Positions 28,390-37,798 of a stretch of 64,000 nt of DNA are shown here, in pieces. A program made the position numbers and the translations under genes. Source of the stretch: Polynucleobacter sp. Lineage in GTDB: Bacteria > Pseudomonadota > Gammaproteobacteria > Burkholderiales > Burkholderiaceae_D. Under the pieces are notes generated by a model that did not search any database, was not told the DNA's origin, and worked only from the letters and a program-made list of their open reading frames with translations. The DNA lies in contig JAIPCX010000007.1 in NCBI GenBank assembly GCA_021737945.1, positions 52,737 to 116,736 on the forward strand. The letters run 5' to 3'. Every line of letters begins with the position of its first letter. Positions within the stretch are counted from its first letter, which is position 1.

Positions 28390-28558
28390 GCGGCAATTAT
28401 AGGTGCGTGCAGAATGTCAGGCCTAGGGAGATGCTGATTTATTGCGTAGTTTATGGCGAGCCAGCATAGCTGTGCGACGCGGGGCCAAGCAAATAAGCGC
28501 TTAGCTTCGGCGCGTTAATCGAGAAATATCTGATTTTTTGTCAGCACTTACGTGGTAG

Positions 28559-29092
28559 TTAGCGAACACCGATTGGTTGGCGTTCTTTTTTAAGCTCTCG
28601 CTCTTCTTTTAGTAGCTTACTTTTAATGCGATTACGCTTGAGAGGTGACAGATATTCAACAAACACGGTGCCTTTAAGATGATCCATCTCATGCTGCACA
28701 CAGACCGCTAGCAAGCCGTCCGCTTCGAATTCATGTGCATTGCCATCCACATCGCACGAGCGAACACGCACACGTGAAGGACGCTCAACGCCATCGTAAA
28801 TTCCCGGCACAGAGAGACAACCTTCCTCGTACACCTGATGGTCGTCGCTGGCCCAGACAATCTGCGGATTAATTAAAACTCGCAACTGATCGCGCGTATC
28901 AGAGGTATCAATAACAATGACTTGTTGATGTACGTCGACCTGCGTCGCTGCCAAGCCTATTCCTGGTGCTTCGTACATAGTTTCCGCCATGTCAGCAATC
29001 AACTGCTTCAAGCGGTCATCAAAATCCGTCACAGGCTTAGCAAGCTTATGCAAGCGCGGATCAGGGTAGCGAAGGATAGATAAGAGAGCCAT
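28559..29092 (-). CDS. def: Peptide deformylase
   Basis: Metalloenzyme removing the formyl group from nascent proteins. From ATG 29092 ([14 protein letters not shown], the usual N-terminus; an upstream start at 29110 adds six residues) it is 177 residues. All three motifs are intact: [18 protein letters not shown] with the metal cysteine, and QHEMDHLKG with the two metal histidines and catalytic Glu. A 169-base gap separates it from fmt. Confidence 0.95.
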   Translation of the reverse strand: MALLSILRYPDPRLHKLAKPVTDFDDRLKQLIADMAETMYEAPGIGLAATQVDVHQQVIVIDTSDTRDQLRVLINPQIVWASDDHQVYEEGCLSVPGIYDGVERPSRVRVRSCDVDGNAHEFEADGLLAVCVQHEMDHLKGTVFVEYLSPLKRNRIKSKLLKEERELKKERQPIGVR

Positions 29093-29215
29093 ACAGCTTT
29101 TGCGCAACAAACGAAAAAAATAGGAGATTACAGCTCATATGTGATGAGGAGCTCGCGCAAAATTCGCATCGGCTTTCACTCAATCACCCGTCGGCTTAAT
29201 CCCAAGGAAAATTTA

Positions 29216-30274
29216 ATGAAAAAGTTTAGCACAGCCGTGCTACTCACCGTTTCGCTGACTGGCTTTTTACCCCTGCATGCAGCATGGTCAGCCGGCGTCT
29301 GTGAATGGGCAGCAAATGCGCCTGATAAACATCAAGTACGCGCCGGTGACACCTTGTGGGATATCGCCTCTCTTTTTTTACATAACCCATGGTGCTGGCC
29401 TGAGGTATGGAAGCCAAACCAAAGCCTGATCACTAACCCACACTGGATTTACCCCGGCCAAATTATCGTCCTCAATCGCTTAAATAATTCGCTTAGTCTC
29501 GAAGACGACAACCCCAGTTCACTCACGCCAAAGCAGCTTGGTCCAACGATACGCAGCACACCGATCGCCCACGCACCGCTACCGCTACTTTCTGCAAAAT
29601 TACAAAGTCTATTTACACGAACACCGCTCATTAGCAACGACTCGCTCCCCAACGCGCCGACCATTCGCGAAATTGAAAGCGGTCGAGTAATTGCGGGCAA
29701 AGGCGATAGTGTTTTTGTCATCGGCGATGTGGGATCTAACGAACAATTTGATGTGTTCCGAGTCAAGCACTCCATTGTCGACCCCGACACAAAGCAGCCT
29801 CTGGGTGTAGCTGGCCTAAATATAGGTCGCGTTCGCCTGAGCCAACACAGCGGGTCCATGCATAAATTTCAAATAACGCGCTCAGAAAAAGAATTCAGTG
29901 CGGGCGACAAGCTAGTACCCGTCAGCGATTCAGATCTCGTCCCTCTGTTTCCACACCCCGGCAAAATCATTGACGGTAAGCTCGCTGCGCTATTGCACGA
30001 TGGCCGTTGGGCCAGAATGCATGACATCGTGGTGCTCAATCGTGGCTCGCTGCATGGGCTTGATCCCGGTAGCATGGTGAGGGTGGTGCGGCAAGTTAGA
30101 ATCCGTCCGAATGAAAATCCTTTATCAAATCCGCTCAAAGGCAATAAGCAAGCGATTGGAACTTTACTGGTGTTCAAAGTACAAGAAAGAATCTCTCTCG
30201 CCATGATCATGCAAGCGCGCGATGCCATAACGATTGGCGACTCGATCATTTCACCCGATGCGGAAGCGCCATGA
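29216..30274 (+). CDS. LysM peptidoglycan-binding protein
   Basis: Secreted cell-wall-binding protein of 352 residues. ATG 29216 is preferred because AAGGAAAA precedes it and a signal peptide follows (MKKFSTAVLLTVSLTGFLPLHAAWSAG). A LysM domain comes directly after (HQVRAGDTLWDIASLFL to WIYPGQIIVLN). The remaining 250 residues lack a recognisable catalytic domain. This gene commonly sits ahead of dprA in betaproteobacteria and overlaps it by four bases here. Confidence 0.87.
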   Translation: MKKFSTAVLLTVSLTGFLPLHAAWSAGVCEWAANAPDKHQVRAGDTLWDIASLFLHNPWCWPEVWKPNQSLITNPHWIYPGQIIVLNRLNNSLSLEDDNPSSLTPKQLGPTIRSTPIAHAPLPLLSAKLQSLFTRTPLISNDSLPNAPTIREIESGRVIAGKGDSVFVIGDVGSNEQFDVFRVKHSIVDPDTKQPLGVAGLNIGRVRLSQHSGSMHKFQITRSEKEFSAGDKLVPVSDSDLVPLFPHPGKIIDGKLAALLHDGRWARMHDIVVLNRGSLHGLDPGSMVRVVRQVRIRPNENPLSNPLKGNKQAIGTLLVFKVQERISLAMIMQARDAITIGDSIISPDAEAP

Positions 30275-31407
30275 CACACACTGAGGGTCTCGCTGACTGG
30301 CTAAGGCTCATGCTGACTGAAGGTGTGGGGCCACAAACTGCACGCGAATTGCTAAGTCATTTCGGCTTGCCAGAAAATATTTTCGGCGCTAACTATTCGG
30401 CTCTGCAAAAATGTGTGAATGAAAAACTCGCACTAACGCTTAGCTCAGCGCCTGATGATCCTATCCGTGAGCAAATCGATACCACGTTGGAATGGTGTAA
30501 GCACCCTGGTAATCAGGTGCTTACGTTTGCCGATGCCAACTACCCCAGCTCGCTACTTACTATTGCTGATCCACCGCCCGTGTTGTACGTCAAAGGCCGC
30601 GCTGAATTATTGAATCGAAAATCGATAGCGATGGTAGGTAGCCGCAACGCTACCCTGCAAGGTATACAAAACGCGCGCCGCTTTGCGCACGTCCTAAGTA
30701 CAGCGGGCCTGACAGTCGTTTCAGGTCTTGCGTTAGGTATCGACGGCGCCGCACATGAGGGTGCGCTGAGTGAAATCACTACAGAAGGATCCACCATTGC
30801 CGTCACAGGCACGGGCCTTGATCTGGTGTATCCCGCCAAACATCGCGAGCTGGCACATCAAATCGCCGTTCACGGATGCTTAGTGAGCGAATACCCGCTG
30901 GGCACACCGGGCATTGCATCTAATTTCCCGCGTCGCAATCGCATCATCAGCGGTTTATCGCAAGGCGTTTTAGTGGTTGAAGCAGCCGCGCAATCCGGAT
31001 CACTCATCACTGCACGCAGCGCACTTGAGCAAGGGCGCGATGTCTTTGCTATTCCTGGTTCTATTCATTCGCCGCTATCGAAAGGATGTCATCAACTCAT
31101 ACGACAAGGTGCGAAACTAGTGGAATCTGCGCAAGACATCCTAGAAGAAATTCATGTTCAGAACATTCCATTAAAAGAAAAATTCTCGCCGCCGCATGTC
31201 GCTATAAACACCGCTGCAAATTCTGTAAATGCGTCTGCGCTGACAAATCAACTACTGCATGCAGCGGGACATGATCCCGTCAGCGTTGATGAATTAGCCG
31301 CGCGAACCACGATGACGATGGCAGAAGTTCAAGCCAGCTTGCTTGAACTAGAGCTTGAAGGTCGGATAGAAAGACTGGCTAGCGGTATGTATCAAGCGCT
31401 TCATTAA
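30271..31407 (+). CDS. dprA: DNA-processing protein DprA
   Basis: Cytoplasmic protein of 378 residues that loads RecA on incoming single-stranded DNA during natural transformation. It has an N-terminal SAM-like region (LMLTEGVGPQTARELLSHF), the Rossmann-like DprA core (IAMVGSRNATLQG, VSGLALGIDGAAHEGAL, NFPRRNRIISGLS, SGSLITARSALEQGRDVFAIPGS) and a C-terminal winged-helix. It overlaps the LysM gene by four bases. Confidence 0.95.
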   Translation: MTHTEGLADWLRLMLTEGVGPQTARELLSHFGLPENIFGANYSALQKCVNEKLALTLSSAPDDPIREQIDTTLEWCKHPGNQVLTFADANYPSSLLTIADPPPVLYVKGRAELLNRKSIAMVGSRNATLQGIQNARRFAHVLSTAGLTVVSGLALGIDGAAHEGALSEITTEGSTIAVTGTGLDLVYPAKHRELAHQIAVHGCLVSEYPLGTPGIASNFPRRNRIISGLSQGVLVVEAAAQSGSLITARSALEQGRDVFAIPGSIHSPLSKGCHQLIRQGAKLVESAQDILEEIHVQNIPLKEKFSPPHVAINTAANSVNASALTNQLLHAAGHDPVSVDELAARTTMTMAEVQASLLELELEGRIERLASGMYQALH

Positions 31408-31504
31408 AAAATCGTAATAAAGTGCGTTAGCACTTCACACACATTGCGCGTCGGTTTGCACAACGCTAACGCCGCTTCATTGATATCGCTCTTGCAGCGC
31501 ATAA

Positions 31505-31559
31505 GCGAACTAAATGCGAACTAAATGCGAACTAAATGCGAACTAAATTCGAACTAAAT
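31505..31559. repeat. Tandem 11-bp repeat upstream of smg
   Basis: Four perfect copies of GCGAACTAAAT are followed by one TCGAACTAAAT and a partial sixth unit (TCGATATT). The period of about one DNA helical turn puts the same face of each unit on one side. It lies between dprA and smg in an otherwise featureless 284-base gap. Confidence 0.95.
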
Positions 31560-31691
31560 TCGATATTAATTTGGCTGTAAATGCGTTGAAAGTACGTGAA
31601 AATTAAAAAAAGCTGCCGAATAATAAATAGTTCTTGAAGTTTTTTTACCTCCATGCTTGTGCGTCGGCGCAGATGCAGCTACATTACGAAT

Positions 31692-32168
31692 ATGTTTGAG
31701 GTCCTTGTTTATTTATACGAAACCTATTACCGTCCTGATGCATGCCCAGATTCAGTTGCGCTGGCCAAAAAATTATCAGCGGTAGGTTTCGAAGAAGAAG
31801 AAATCTCGCGCGCACTCGGGTGGTTGACCGACCTCGCCGAGACGACTAATGAGATATTCAGCCAGCAGGCTCGACAAACCGCGTTTTCATTTGGTTTTCG
31901 TGTGTACGCAGAGCGCGAGTACGAGTTGCTGGGATCAGCAGCGATAGGCTTTGTCGAATTCCTTGAGTCCGCCGATGTCATCAATGCTCTGCAACGCGAA
32001 ATCGTTCTAGAACGTGCCTGTGCAGTGAATGAATGCCCCATATCGTTAGACAAACTCAAAGTCATTGTACTGATGGTGCTTTGGAGTCAAGGCAAAGAGC
32101 CTGACGGACTAATGTTCGACGAACTCTTTTTTGACGACGAAGACTCCAGCCCTCCCGTCTATCACTGA
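31692..32168 (+). CDS. smg: Smg/DUF494 family protein
   Basis: A 158-residue protein of the Smg family, found next to dprA and topB in many beta- and gammaproteobacteria. ATG 31692 is chosen because the family begins [13 protein letters not shown]; an in-frame ATG at 31653 would add 13 atypical residues. Other family segments are LGWLTDLAE and LEQ-less C-terminal [14 protein letters not shown]. Function is not established. Confidence 0.9.
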   Translation: MFEVLVYLYETYYRPDACPDSVALAKKLSAVGFEEEEISRALGWLTDLAETTNEIFSQQARQTAFSFGFRVYAEREYELLGSAAIGFVEFLESADVINALQREIVLERACAVNECPISLDKLKVIVLMVLWSQGKEPDGLMFDELFFDDEDSSPPVYH

Positions 32169-32488
32169 CCCGCTTTTCTAGCTGCCTACTCGCAGCCATT
32201 TTCCATCATCAAGTCGACACGTAGCTAACGCACCCAAGCGGCTGATCATTGCGGAACTGGCAACAACCCGCGCTTCCAATTTGTCTCCAAAGCCTGAGCT
32301 AATGCGACTAACTACTGATGGCTCGCTTGCGAAGTCAGCGATAACACGCTTATCATTGGCCGCACTAGCATCTGTCGTTATCAAAACGTCAGCGCGCGTA
32401 ACTTGCAATACCACTGCTTAAATGGTGAGTAATTACCCGCCAAATAGGCAAATGACCTACTAATGTCGCCCCTAGATCCGGAAAAATC
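32169..32488. other. Intergenic region between smg and topB
   Basis: No confident gene. A 78-codon GTG frame runs on the minus strand from 32414 to 32178, but it lacks a ribosome-binding site, signal peptide or recognisable domain and is probably chance or a remnant. No terminator-like hairpin was noticed. Confidence 0.4.
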
Positions 32489-35182
32489 ATGACCAAAGCA
32501 CTCATCATTGCTGAGAAGCCCTCTGTCGCGAATGACATCGCGAAGAGCCTCGGCGGCTTCACTAAGCACGATGAGTACTTTGAATCCGACGACTACGTGC
32601 TGTCATCAGCCGTCGGCCACTTGGTCGAAATCGCGGCTCCCGAAGAACATGACGTCAAGCGTGGCAAATGGTCATTTGCGAATTTGCCAATGATTCCGCC
32701 GTACTTTGCGCTAAATCCCATACAAAAAACTGAATCACGGCTGAAGCTACTCAACAAATTAATCAAACGTAAAGATGTGGGCGAATTGATTAACGCCTGC
32801 GATGCGGGCCGTGAAGGCGAGTTGATTTTCCGTTTGATTGTTCAGTACGCAAAAGCCAAGCAGCCAGTCAAACGCTTGTGGCTACAATCCATGACTCAGG
32901 GCGCGATTCGCGACGCCTTTACTCACTTAAGAGAAGATGGCGACATGCTGCCGCTAGCTGATGCTGCACGCTGCCGCAGCGAAGCGGATTGGCTGATTGG
33001 CATCAATGGCACACGCGCCATGACGGCCTTCAATTCAAAAGAAGGTGGCTTCTATTTAACAACGGTCGGCCGTGTACAAACGCCGACCTTGTCTATCGTG
33101 GTCGAGCGCGAAGAAAAAATTAAACAATTTGTATCGCGTGACTACTGGGAAGTACGTGCCGAATTCGTCTGTGCTGCCGGAGTGTATGAAGGTCGCTGGC
33201 TAGACACGAAATTTAAGAAGGACGAGATCGATCCCGAACGACGCGCCGAGCGACTTTGGAGCAAAGCAGCGGCCGATTCGATTGTCGCTGCCTGCCGCGA
33301 AAAAATAGGTAACGTTAGCGAAGAATCCAAACCCAGTACGTCGATGGCGCCCGGATTGTTTGACCTCACCAGCTTGCAACGCGAAGCGAATGCGCGTTTT
33401 GGTTTTTCAGCTAAGAACACTCTCGGCTTAGCGCAAGCGCTGTACGAGCGCCATAAGGTACTGACTTACCCTCGTACTGATTCACGCCATCTGCCTGAAG
33501 ACTATATCGCGACCGTTAAGCAAACGATTGAGACGCTGGGCGAGAGTAATAATTACTACCCACTGACAGCACAAATTTTGAAGAGTGGTTGGATCAAGCC
33601 AAACAAACGCATCTTCGACAACACAAAAATCAGCGATCACTTTGCGATCATACCGACGACGCAATATCCAAAGAATTTATCTGAACCTGAACAAAAACTG
33701 TATGACTTAGTTGCACGCCGTTTCATGGCAGTTTTTTATCCAGCGGCAGAGTATCTGGTTACAACACGTTTTACCGAAGTCTCAGGACATCAATTTAAAA
33801 CCGAAGGCAAGATACTCACCAACCCAGGTTGGTTGGCCGTGTACGGCAAAGAAGCCGCTGAGCACAGCGGCAAAGAGGGCGAGACCACCGGTACGCTGGT
33901 CGCCGTTGCTAAGGGCGAGAAAGTTAAAACCGACAAGCTGGATGCCAATGCATTAGTTACCAAACCACCCGCACGCTATTCAGAGGCAACGCTGCTGTCA
34001 GCAATGGAAGGTGCCGGAAAATTAGTCGATGACGAAGAATTGCGTGATGCTATGGCGGGCAAAGGCTTGGGCACACCGGCTACACGCGCTGCGACCATCG
34101 AAGGACTGTTGAAGGAAAATTATTTAGTGCGCGAAGGCCGCGAATTAATTCCGACAGCCAAAGCATTTCAATTAATGACGCTACTGCGTGGCTTAGGTGT
34201 TTCTGAGCTCACCGCACCTGAGCTAACTGGCGAATGGGAATTTAAGCTAGCGCAAATGGAACGCGGCGGCATTAGTCGTGAAGAGTTCATGCGCGAGATT
34301 GCGCAGATGACGCAAACCATCGTCAAGCGCGCCAAAGAATACGATAACGACACCATACCGGGCGACTACTCCACACTGACCACGCCCTGCCCGAATTGTA
34401 ATTCAGTGGTTAAAGAAAACTACCGTCGCTTCGCCTGTACTAAGTGTGAATTCTCGATGAGTAAAACTCCGGGCGGACGTCAATTTGAAGTGACCGAAGT
34501 CGAAGAGCTTTTAACCAATCGCACCATCGGACCGCTGCAGGGTTTCCGTTCCAAAATGGGACGACCCTTTGCCGCCATCTTAAAAATCTCGCGCGATGAA
34601 GAGATACAAAACTTCAAACTCGAATTTGATTTTGGCCAGAGTAATGACGATGACGAGAACGCTGAACCCGTCGACTTTACAGGTCAGACCGTATTGGGCG
34701 CCTGCCCAAAATGCGGTAGCAACGTGTATGAAATGGGCTTAGCCTATACGTGCGAAAAAACGGCAGCCAGACCAAAGGCTTGTGATTTCCGTAGCGGCCG
34801 TATCATTCTTCAGCAAGAAATTCTTCCTGAGCAGATGGTTAAATTGCTCAATGATGGCCGTACTGATTTATTACCGGGGTTCGTGTCTCAGCGTACACGC
34901 CGGCCATTCAAAGCCTATCTAGCCAAAGGCAAAGATGGCAAAGTGAGTTTTGAATTCGAGCCGCGCAAAGGCAAACCCGCTGCTGAAAAATCTACTGGCG
35001 ATGATGGTGATGCCGATGCCGCTCCAACAACGGCAAAGAAAACTGCGGCGAAAAAAGCGGTCGCAAAAAAAGTGAGTAGCAAAACCGCTACTAAAAAAGC
35101 CCCAGCAAAAAAAGTGGTGGCTAAAAAGGCGGTCGCCAAAAAGGCCGTAGCGAAAAAAGCTAGCGCTAAAAAAGCGACTTAA
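32489..35182 (+). CDS. topB: DNA topoisomerase III with lysine-rich tail
   Basis: Type IA topoisomerase of 897 residues. The Toprim domain opens the protein (KALIIAEKPSVANDIAKSLGG, CDAGREGELIFR), and the catalytic tyrosine is in LTYPRTDSRHLPEDY. Two C-terminal zinc-ribbon-like modules follow (CPNCNSVV...CTKC and CPKCGSNVYEMG). The last ~50 residues are a histone H1-like Ala/Lys repeat (KKAVAKK units), which extends beyond E. coli TopB and is expected to bind DNA non-specifically. Location after dprA-smg is conserved in Burkholderiales. Confidence 0.95.
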   Translation: MTKALIIAEKPSVANDIAKSLGGFTKHDEYFESDDYVLSSAVGHLVEIAAPEEHDVKRGKWSFANLPMIPPYFALNPIQKTESRLKLLNKLIKRKDVGELINACDAGREGELIFRLIVQYAKAKQPVKRLWLQSMTQGAIRDAFTHLREDGDMLPLADAARCRSEADWLIGINGTRAMTAFNSKEGGFYLTTVGRVQTPTLSIVVEREEKIKQFVSRDYWEVRAEFVCAAGVYEGRWLDTKFKKDEIDPERRAERLWSKAAADSIVAACREKIGNVSEESKPSTSMAPGLFDLTSLQREANARFGFSAKNTLGLAQALYERHKVLTYPRTDSRHLPEDYIATVKQTIETLGESNNYYPLTAQILKSGWIKPNKRIFDNTKISDHFAIIPTTQYPKNLSEPEQKLYDLVARRFMAVFYPAAEYLVTTRFTEVSGHQFKTEGKILTNPGWLAVYGKEAAEHSGKEGETTGTLVAVAKGEKVKTDKLDANALVTKPPARYSEATLLSAMEGAGKLVDDEELRDAMAGKGLGTPATRAATIEGLLKENYLVREGRELIPTAKAFQLMTLLRGLGVSELTAPELTGEWEFKLAQMERGGISREEFMREIAQMTQTIVKRAKEYDNDTIPGDYSTLTTPCPNCNSVVKENYRRFACTKCEFSMSKTPGGRQFEVTEVEELLTNRTIGPLQGFRSKMGRPFAAILKISRDEEIQNFKLEFDFGQSNDDDENAEPVDFTGQTVLGACPKCGSNVYEMGLAYTCEKTAARPKACDFRSGRIILQQEILPEQMVKLLNDGRTDLLPGFVSQRTRRPFKAYLAKGKDGKVSFEFEPRKGKPAAEKSTGDDGDADAAPTTAKKTAAKKAVAKKVSSKTATKKAPAKKVVAKKAVAKKAVAKKASAKKAT

Positions 35183-35216
35183 TACAAGTAAGTAGTCAAC
35201 GCCTAGCCTTTAATCT

Positions 35217-36437
35217 ATGAACCACGCCGGCTCTTTCGCTGCGCTATCGCGCGCCTCAATACAATCATTACGCGCCTCACGCATTCGCGAAGTAGCAAAT
35301 GCTGGCATGGGCCGCACTGATGTACTTCCCTTTTGGTTTGGTGAGCCGGATGAAGTCACGCCGACATTCATCCGCGATGCGGCTAAACAATCCTTAGATG
35401 CGGGCGACACTTTTTACACGCAAAATTTTGGCTTGCCCGCGCTGCGAGAAACGCTCGCTAACTATTCATCGCGTCTGCACAGACCGACACAAGCAAACTC
35501 CATTGCGCTGACTTCATCGGGAGTCTCTGCGCTTATGCTGACAGCACAGTTATTGCTCAATCCGGGCGATCGCGTAGTGATCGTTACCCCGCTGTGGCCA
35601 AATCTAGTCGAAATACCAAAAATCCTCAGCGCTGAGGTTGTCACGGTATCGCTGCAACTGAATACTACAAAAACAGATCCCGTATGGGAGTTGGATTTAG
35701 ATGAATTATTAGCCGCACTAACGCCGGATACAAAGGCCTTACTTTTAAATTCGCCCAACAATCCTACGGGCTGGGTAATTAGCCGAGAACAACAAGACAT
35801 CGTCCTAGCGCATTGCCGCAAACACGGTATCTGGTTGATTGCTGATGATGTGTATGAACGCCTAGTTTACGATCAGGCACCCGGCACACCGCCGTGTGCG
35901 CCCTCCTTTTTGAATTTAGCTGAACCGGATGAGCGCGTAGTTTCTATCAATAGTTTTTCTAAGTCGTGGTTAATGACAGGCTGGCGCTTGGGTTGGATAC
36001 AAGCGCCTGAATCGCTCGTCGCAGATTTAGGCAAACTCATCGAATACAACACCTCATGCGCACCCGGCTTTGTGCAACAAGCGGGTATCGTGGCGATCGA
36101 ACGCGGCGAAGAAATTATCACCCGCACCCTTGAGCGCTATACCCGCGCACGTAACTACTTGTACGAACAACTCTCGCGCCCTTTTTTCCGAGAAGCTGGC
36201 ATCATTGCGCCCCTTCCCAAAGGAGCCATGTACCTGTTTTTCAAAATTAAAGGTGAGACAGATTCACTCGCACTGTGCAAACAACTGGTTGCAGAAGCCG
36301 GCATTGGTTTAGCACCTGGCAGCGCATTTGGCCCCGAAGGTGAAGGCGCTATTCGCTGGTGCTTTGCCAGCTCGCTCGATAAACTCGAACTCGGTGTTCA
36401 ACGATTAGAAAATTTTATGAAACACCGCACAGCTTAA
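35217..36437 (+). CDS. PLP-dependent aminotransferase, class I/II
   Basis: A 406-residue fold-type I aminotransferase. The PLP lysine is in INSFSKSWLMTGWRLGW, with LNSPNNPTGWVISREQ and DDVYERLVYD upstream and RWCFASSLDKLE near the end. The family includes aspartate and aromatic aminotransferases; the substrate cannot be read from the sequence. The next gene is a methionine synthase, but the 55-base gap does not prove linkage. Confidence 0.9.
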   Translation: MNHAGSFAALSRASIQSLRASRIREVANAGMGRTDVLPFWFGEPDEVTPTFIRDAAKQSLDAGDTFYTQNFGLPALRETLANYSSRLHRPTQANSIALTSSGVSALMLTAQLLLNPGDRVVIVTPLWPNLVEIPKILSAEVVTVSLQLNTTKTDPVWELDLDELLAALTPDTKALLLNSPNNPTGWVISREQQDIVLAHCRKHGIWLIADDVYERLVYDQAPGTPPCAPSFLNLAEPDERVVSINSFSKSWLMTGWRLGWIQAPESLVADLGKLIEYNTSCAPGFVQQAGIVAIERGEEIITRTLERYTRARNYLYEQLSRPFFREAGIIAPLPKGAMYLFFKIKGETDSLALCKQLVAEAGIGLAPGSAFGPEGEGAIRWCFASSLDKLELGVQRLENFMKHRTA

Positions 36438-36492
36438 CAACCTGCGTGTTTTTCTACACCCTCATTACTAATAAATAGCTTTCGGAGAGATC

Positions 36493-37524
36493 ATGAGTCA
36501 ACGTATCAAAACGGCCATTTCAGGCAGCCTTCCCAAACCAGCATGGCTAGCAGAACCAGAAAAGCTCTGGGCGCCGTGGCAGTTGCAAGGTGAAGCGCTT
36601 GAACAAGCTAAAGCGGATGCGATGCGACTAGCGGTCGATGATCAACTGCGTGCTGGTATCACCGTGATTGGCGATGGCGAACAAACTCGTCAGCATTTCG
36701 TTACTACCTTTATCGAACATCTCAGCGGCGTGGATTTCATTAATAGAAGAACTGTGCGCATTCGTAATCGGTATGACGCGGATGTGCCTGTCGTGATTGA
36801 TAAAGTGGTGCGCACAAAATCAGTGTTTGTAGAAGATGCCAAGCGTCTACGCAAATTAACCAAAGGCCCGATCAAGTTCACGCTGCCAGGTCCTATGACG
36901 ATGATCGATACGCTGTTCGACGATTACTACAAAAGCCGCGAAAAACTCGCGTGGGCATTTGCTGAAATCTTGAATCAAGAAGCGCTTGAACTGGCTGCAG
37001 CGGGTATCGATATCGTGCAATTCGATGAACCTGCATTTAATGTATTTTTCGATGAAGTGCGTGATTGGGGTGTAAAAACTCTAGAGCGTGCCGCACAAGG
37101 TTTGAGCTGCAAATCGGCCGTGCATATCTGCTATGGCTATGGCATCGAAGCCAATATCAAATGGAAACAAGGCCTGGGTGAAGAATGGCGTCAATACGAA
37201 CACGTGTTTCCGCTGCTAGCGAATAGCACGATCGATCAAGTCAGTTTGGAATGCCAGAATTCGCGCGTTCCCATGGAATTGATCGCCATGCTAAAAGGCA
37301 AAGACGTAATGGTGGGTGCTATTGATGTAGCGACATCTATCGTAGAAACGCCTGAGCAAGTCGCCGATGTGCTGCGTCGCGCGTTAAAGTATGTCGATGT
37401 TAAACACATCCATGGCTGTACTAACTGTGGCTTAGTGACACTGCCACGCGATATCGCCGCGGCTAAATTACAGGCCTTGGCAGCCGGCGCTGATTTACTC
37501 AGCAAAGAACTCGGACTCGATTAA
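36493..37524 (+). CDS. MetE C-terminal-like (core-MetE/MesD-type) methionine synthase
   Basis: A 343-residue homologue of the catalytic half of cobalamin-independent methionine synthase, lacking the N-terminal MetE domain. Zinc-ligand positions are visible as SAVHICYGYG (His, Cys), SLECQNSRVP (Glu) and HGCTNCGLVTLPRD (Cys). The start AISGSLPKPAWLAEP and DGEQTRQHFVTTFIEHLSGVDF resemble the short family described as MesD, which in some bacteria requires the DUF1852 protein MesX. No MesX gene is adjacent. A good ribosome-binding site (CGGAGAG) precedes the ATG. Confidence 0.82.
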   Translation: MSQRIKTAISGSLPKPAWLAEPEKLWAPWQLQGEALEQAKADAMRLAVDDQLRAGITVIGDGEQTRQHFVTTFIEHLSGVDFINRRTVRIRNRYDADVPVVIDKVVRTKSVFVEDAKRLRKLTKGPIKFTLPGPMTMIDTLFDDYYKSREKLAWAFAEILNQEALELAAAGIDIVQFDEPAFNVFFDEVRDWGVKTLERAAQGLSCKSAVHICYGYGIEANIKWKQGLGEEWRQYEHVFPLLANSTIDQVSLECQNSRVPMELIAMLKGKDVMVGAIDVATSIVETPEQVADVLRRALKYVDVKHIHGCTNCGLVTLPRDIAAAKLQALAAGADLLSKELGLD

Positions 37525-37540
37525 TCGCAACGAAAACCGT

Positions 37541-37559
37541 ACCGGCACCGAGTGCCGGT
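37541..37559. repeat. Perfect hairpin upstream of DUF3717 gene
   Basis: ACCGGCAC (37541-37548) pairs with GTGCCGGT (37552-37559) with a 3-base CGA loop. There is no T-tract on either strand, so it is not a standard terminator; it lies 12 bases before the next ATG. Confidence 0.6.
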
Positions 37560-37570
37560 AAAATAGCGCC

Positions 37571-37798
37571 ATGGATGTCTCCCTCACCGAACTAGAAGAA
37601 GCCATTAACTATTGGCGCCGCATGCGGCCCGCGACCGGAGAAGAGCGCGCACTCTCGCCCGAAGTTAATGCACTGGCAGACGCTTATGCGTTAATGATTT
37701 TTGAGCGTGCTCGTGTTTTACCATTGTCATCGCTGAGCGAAACGGCACTTGCTTTGATTGAAGCTTGGCGCGCATCTGCCAAAGGTCACGCAGCCTGA
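37571..37798 (+). CDS. DUF3717 domain protein
   Basis: A 75-residue protein of the betaproteobacterial DUF3717 family (VSLTELEEAINYWR, AERALSPEVNALADAYALMI-like middle). No function is known. Its 3' end overlaps the 3' end of the convergent radical SAM gene by 13 bases. Confidence 0.8.
   Translation: MDVSLTELEEAINYWRRMRPATGEERALSPEVNALADAYALMIFERARVLPLSSLSETALALIEAWRASAKGHAA

Noticed and set aside
31408..31691. CRISPR-like array in the dprA-smg gap
   Set aside because: The repeat is only 11 bases with no spacers; it is a simple tandem repeat.
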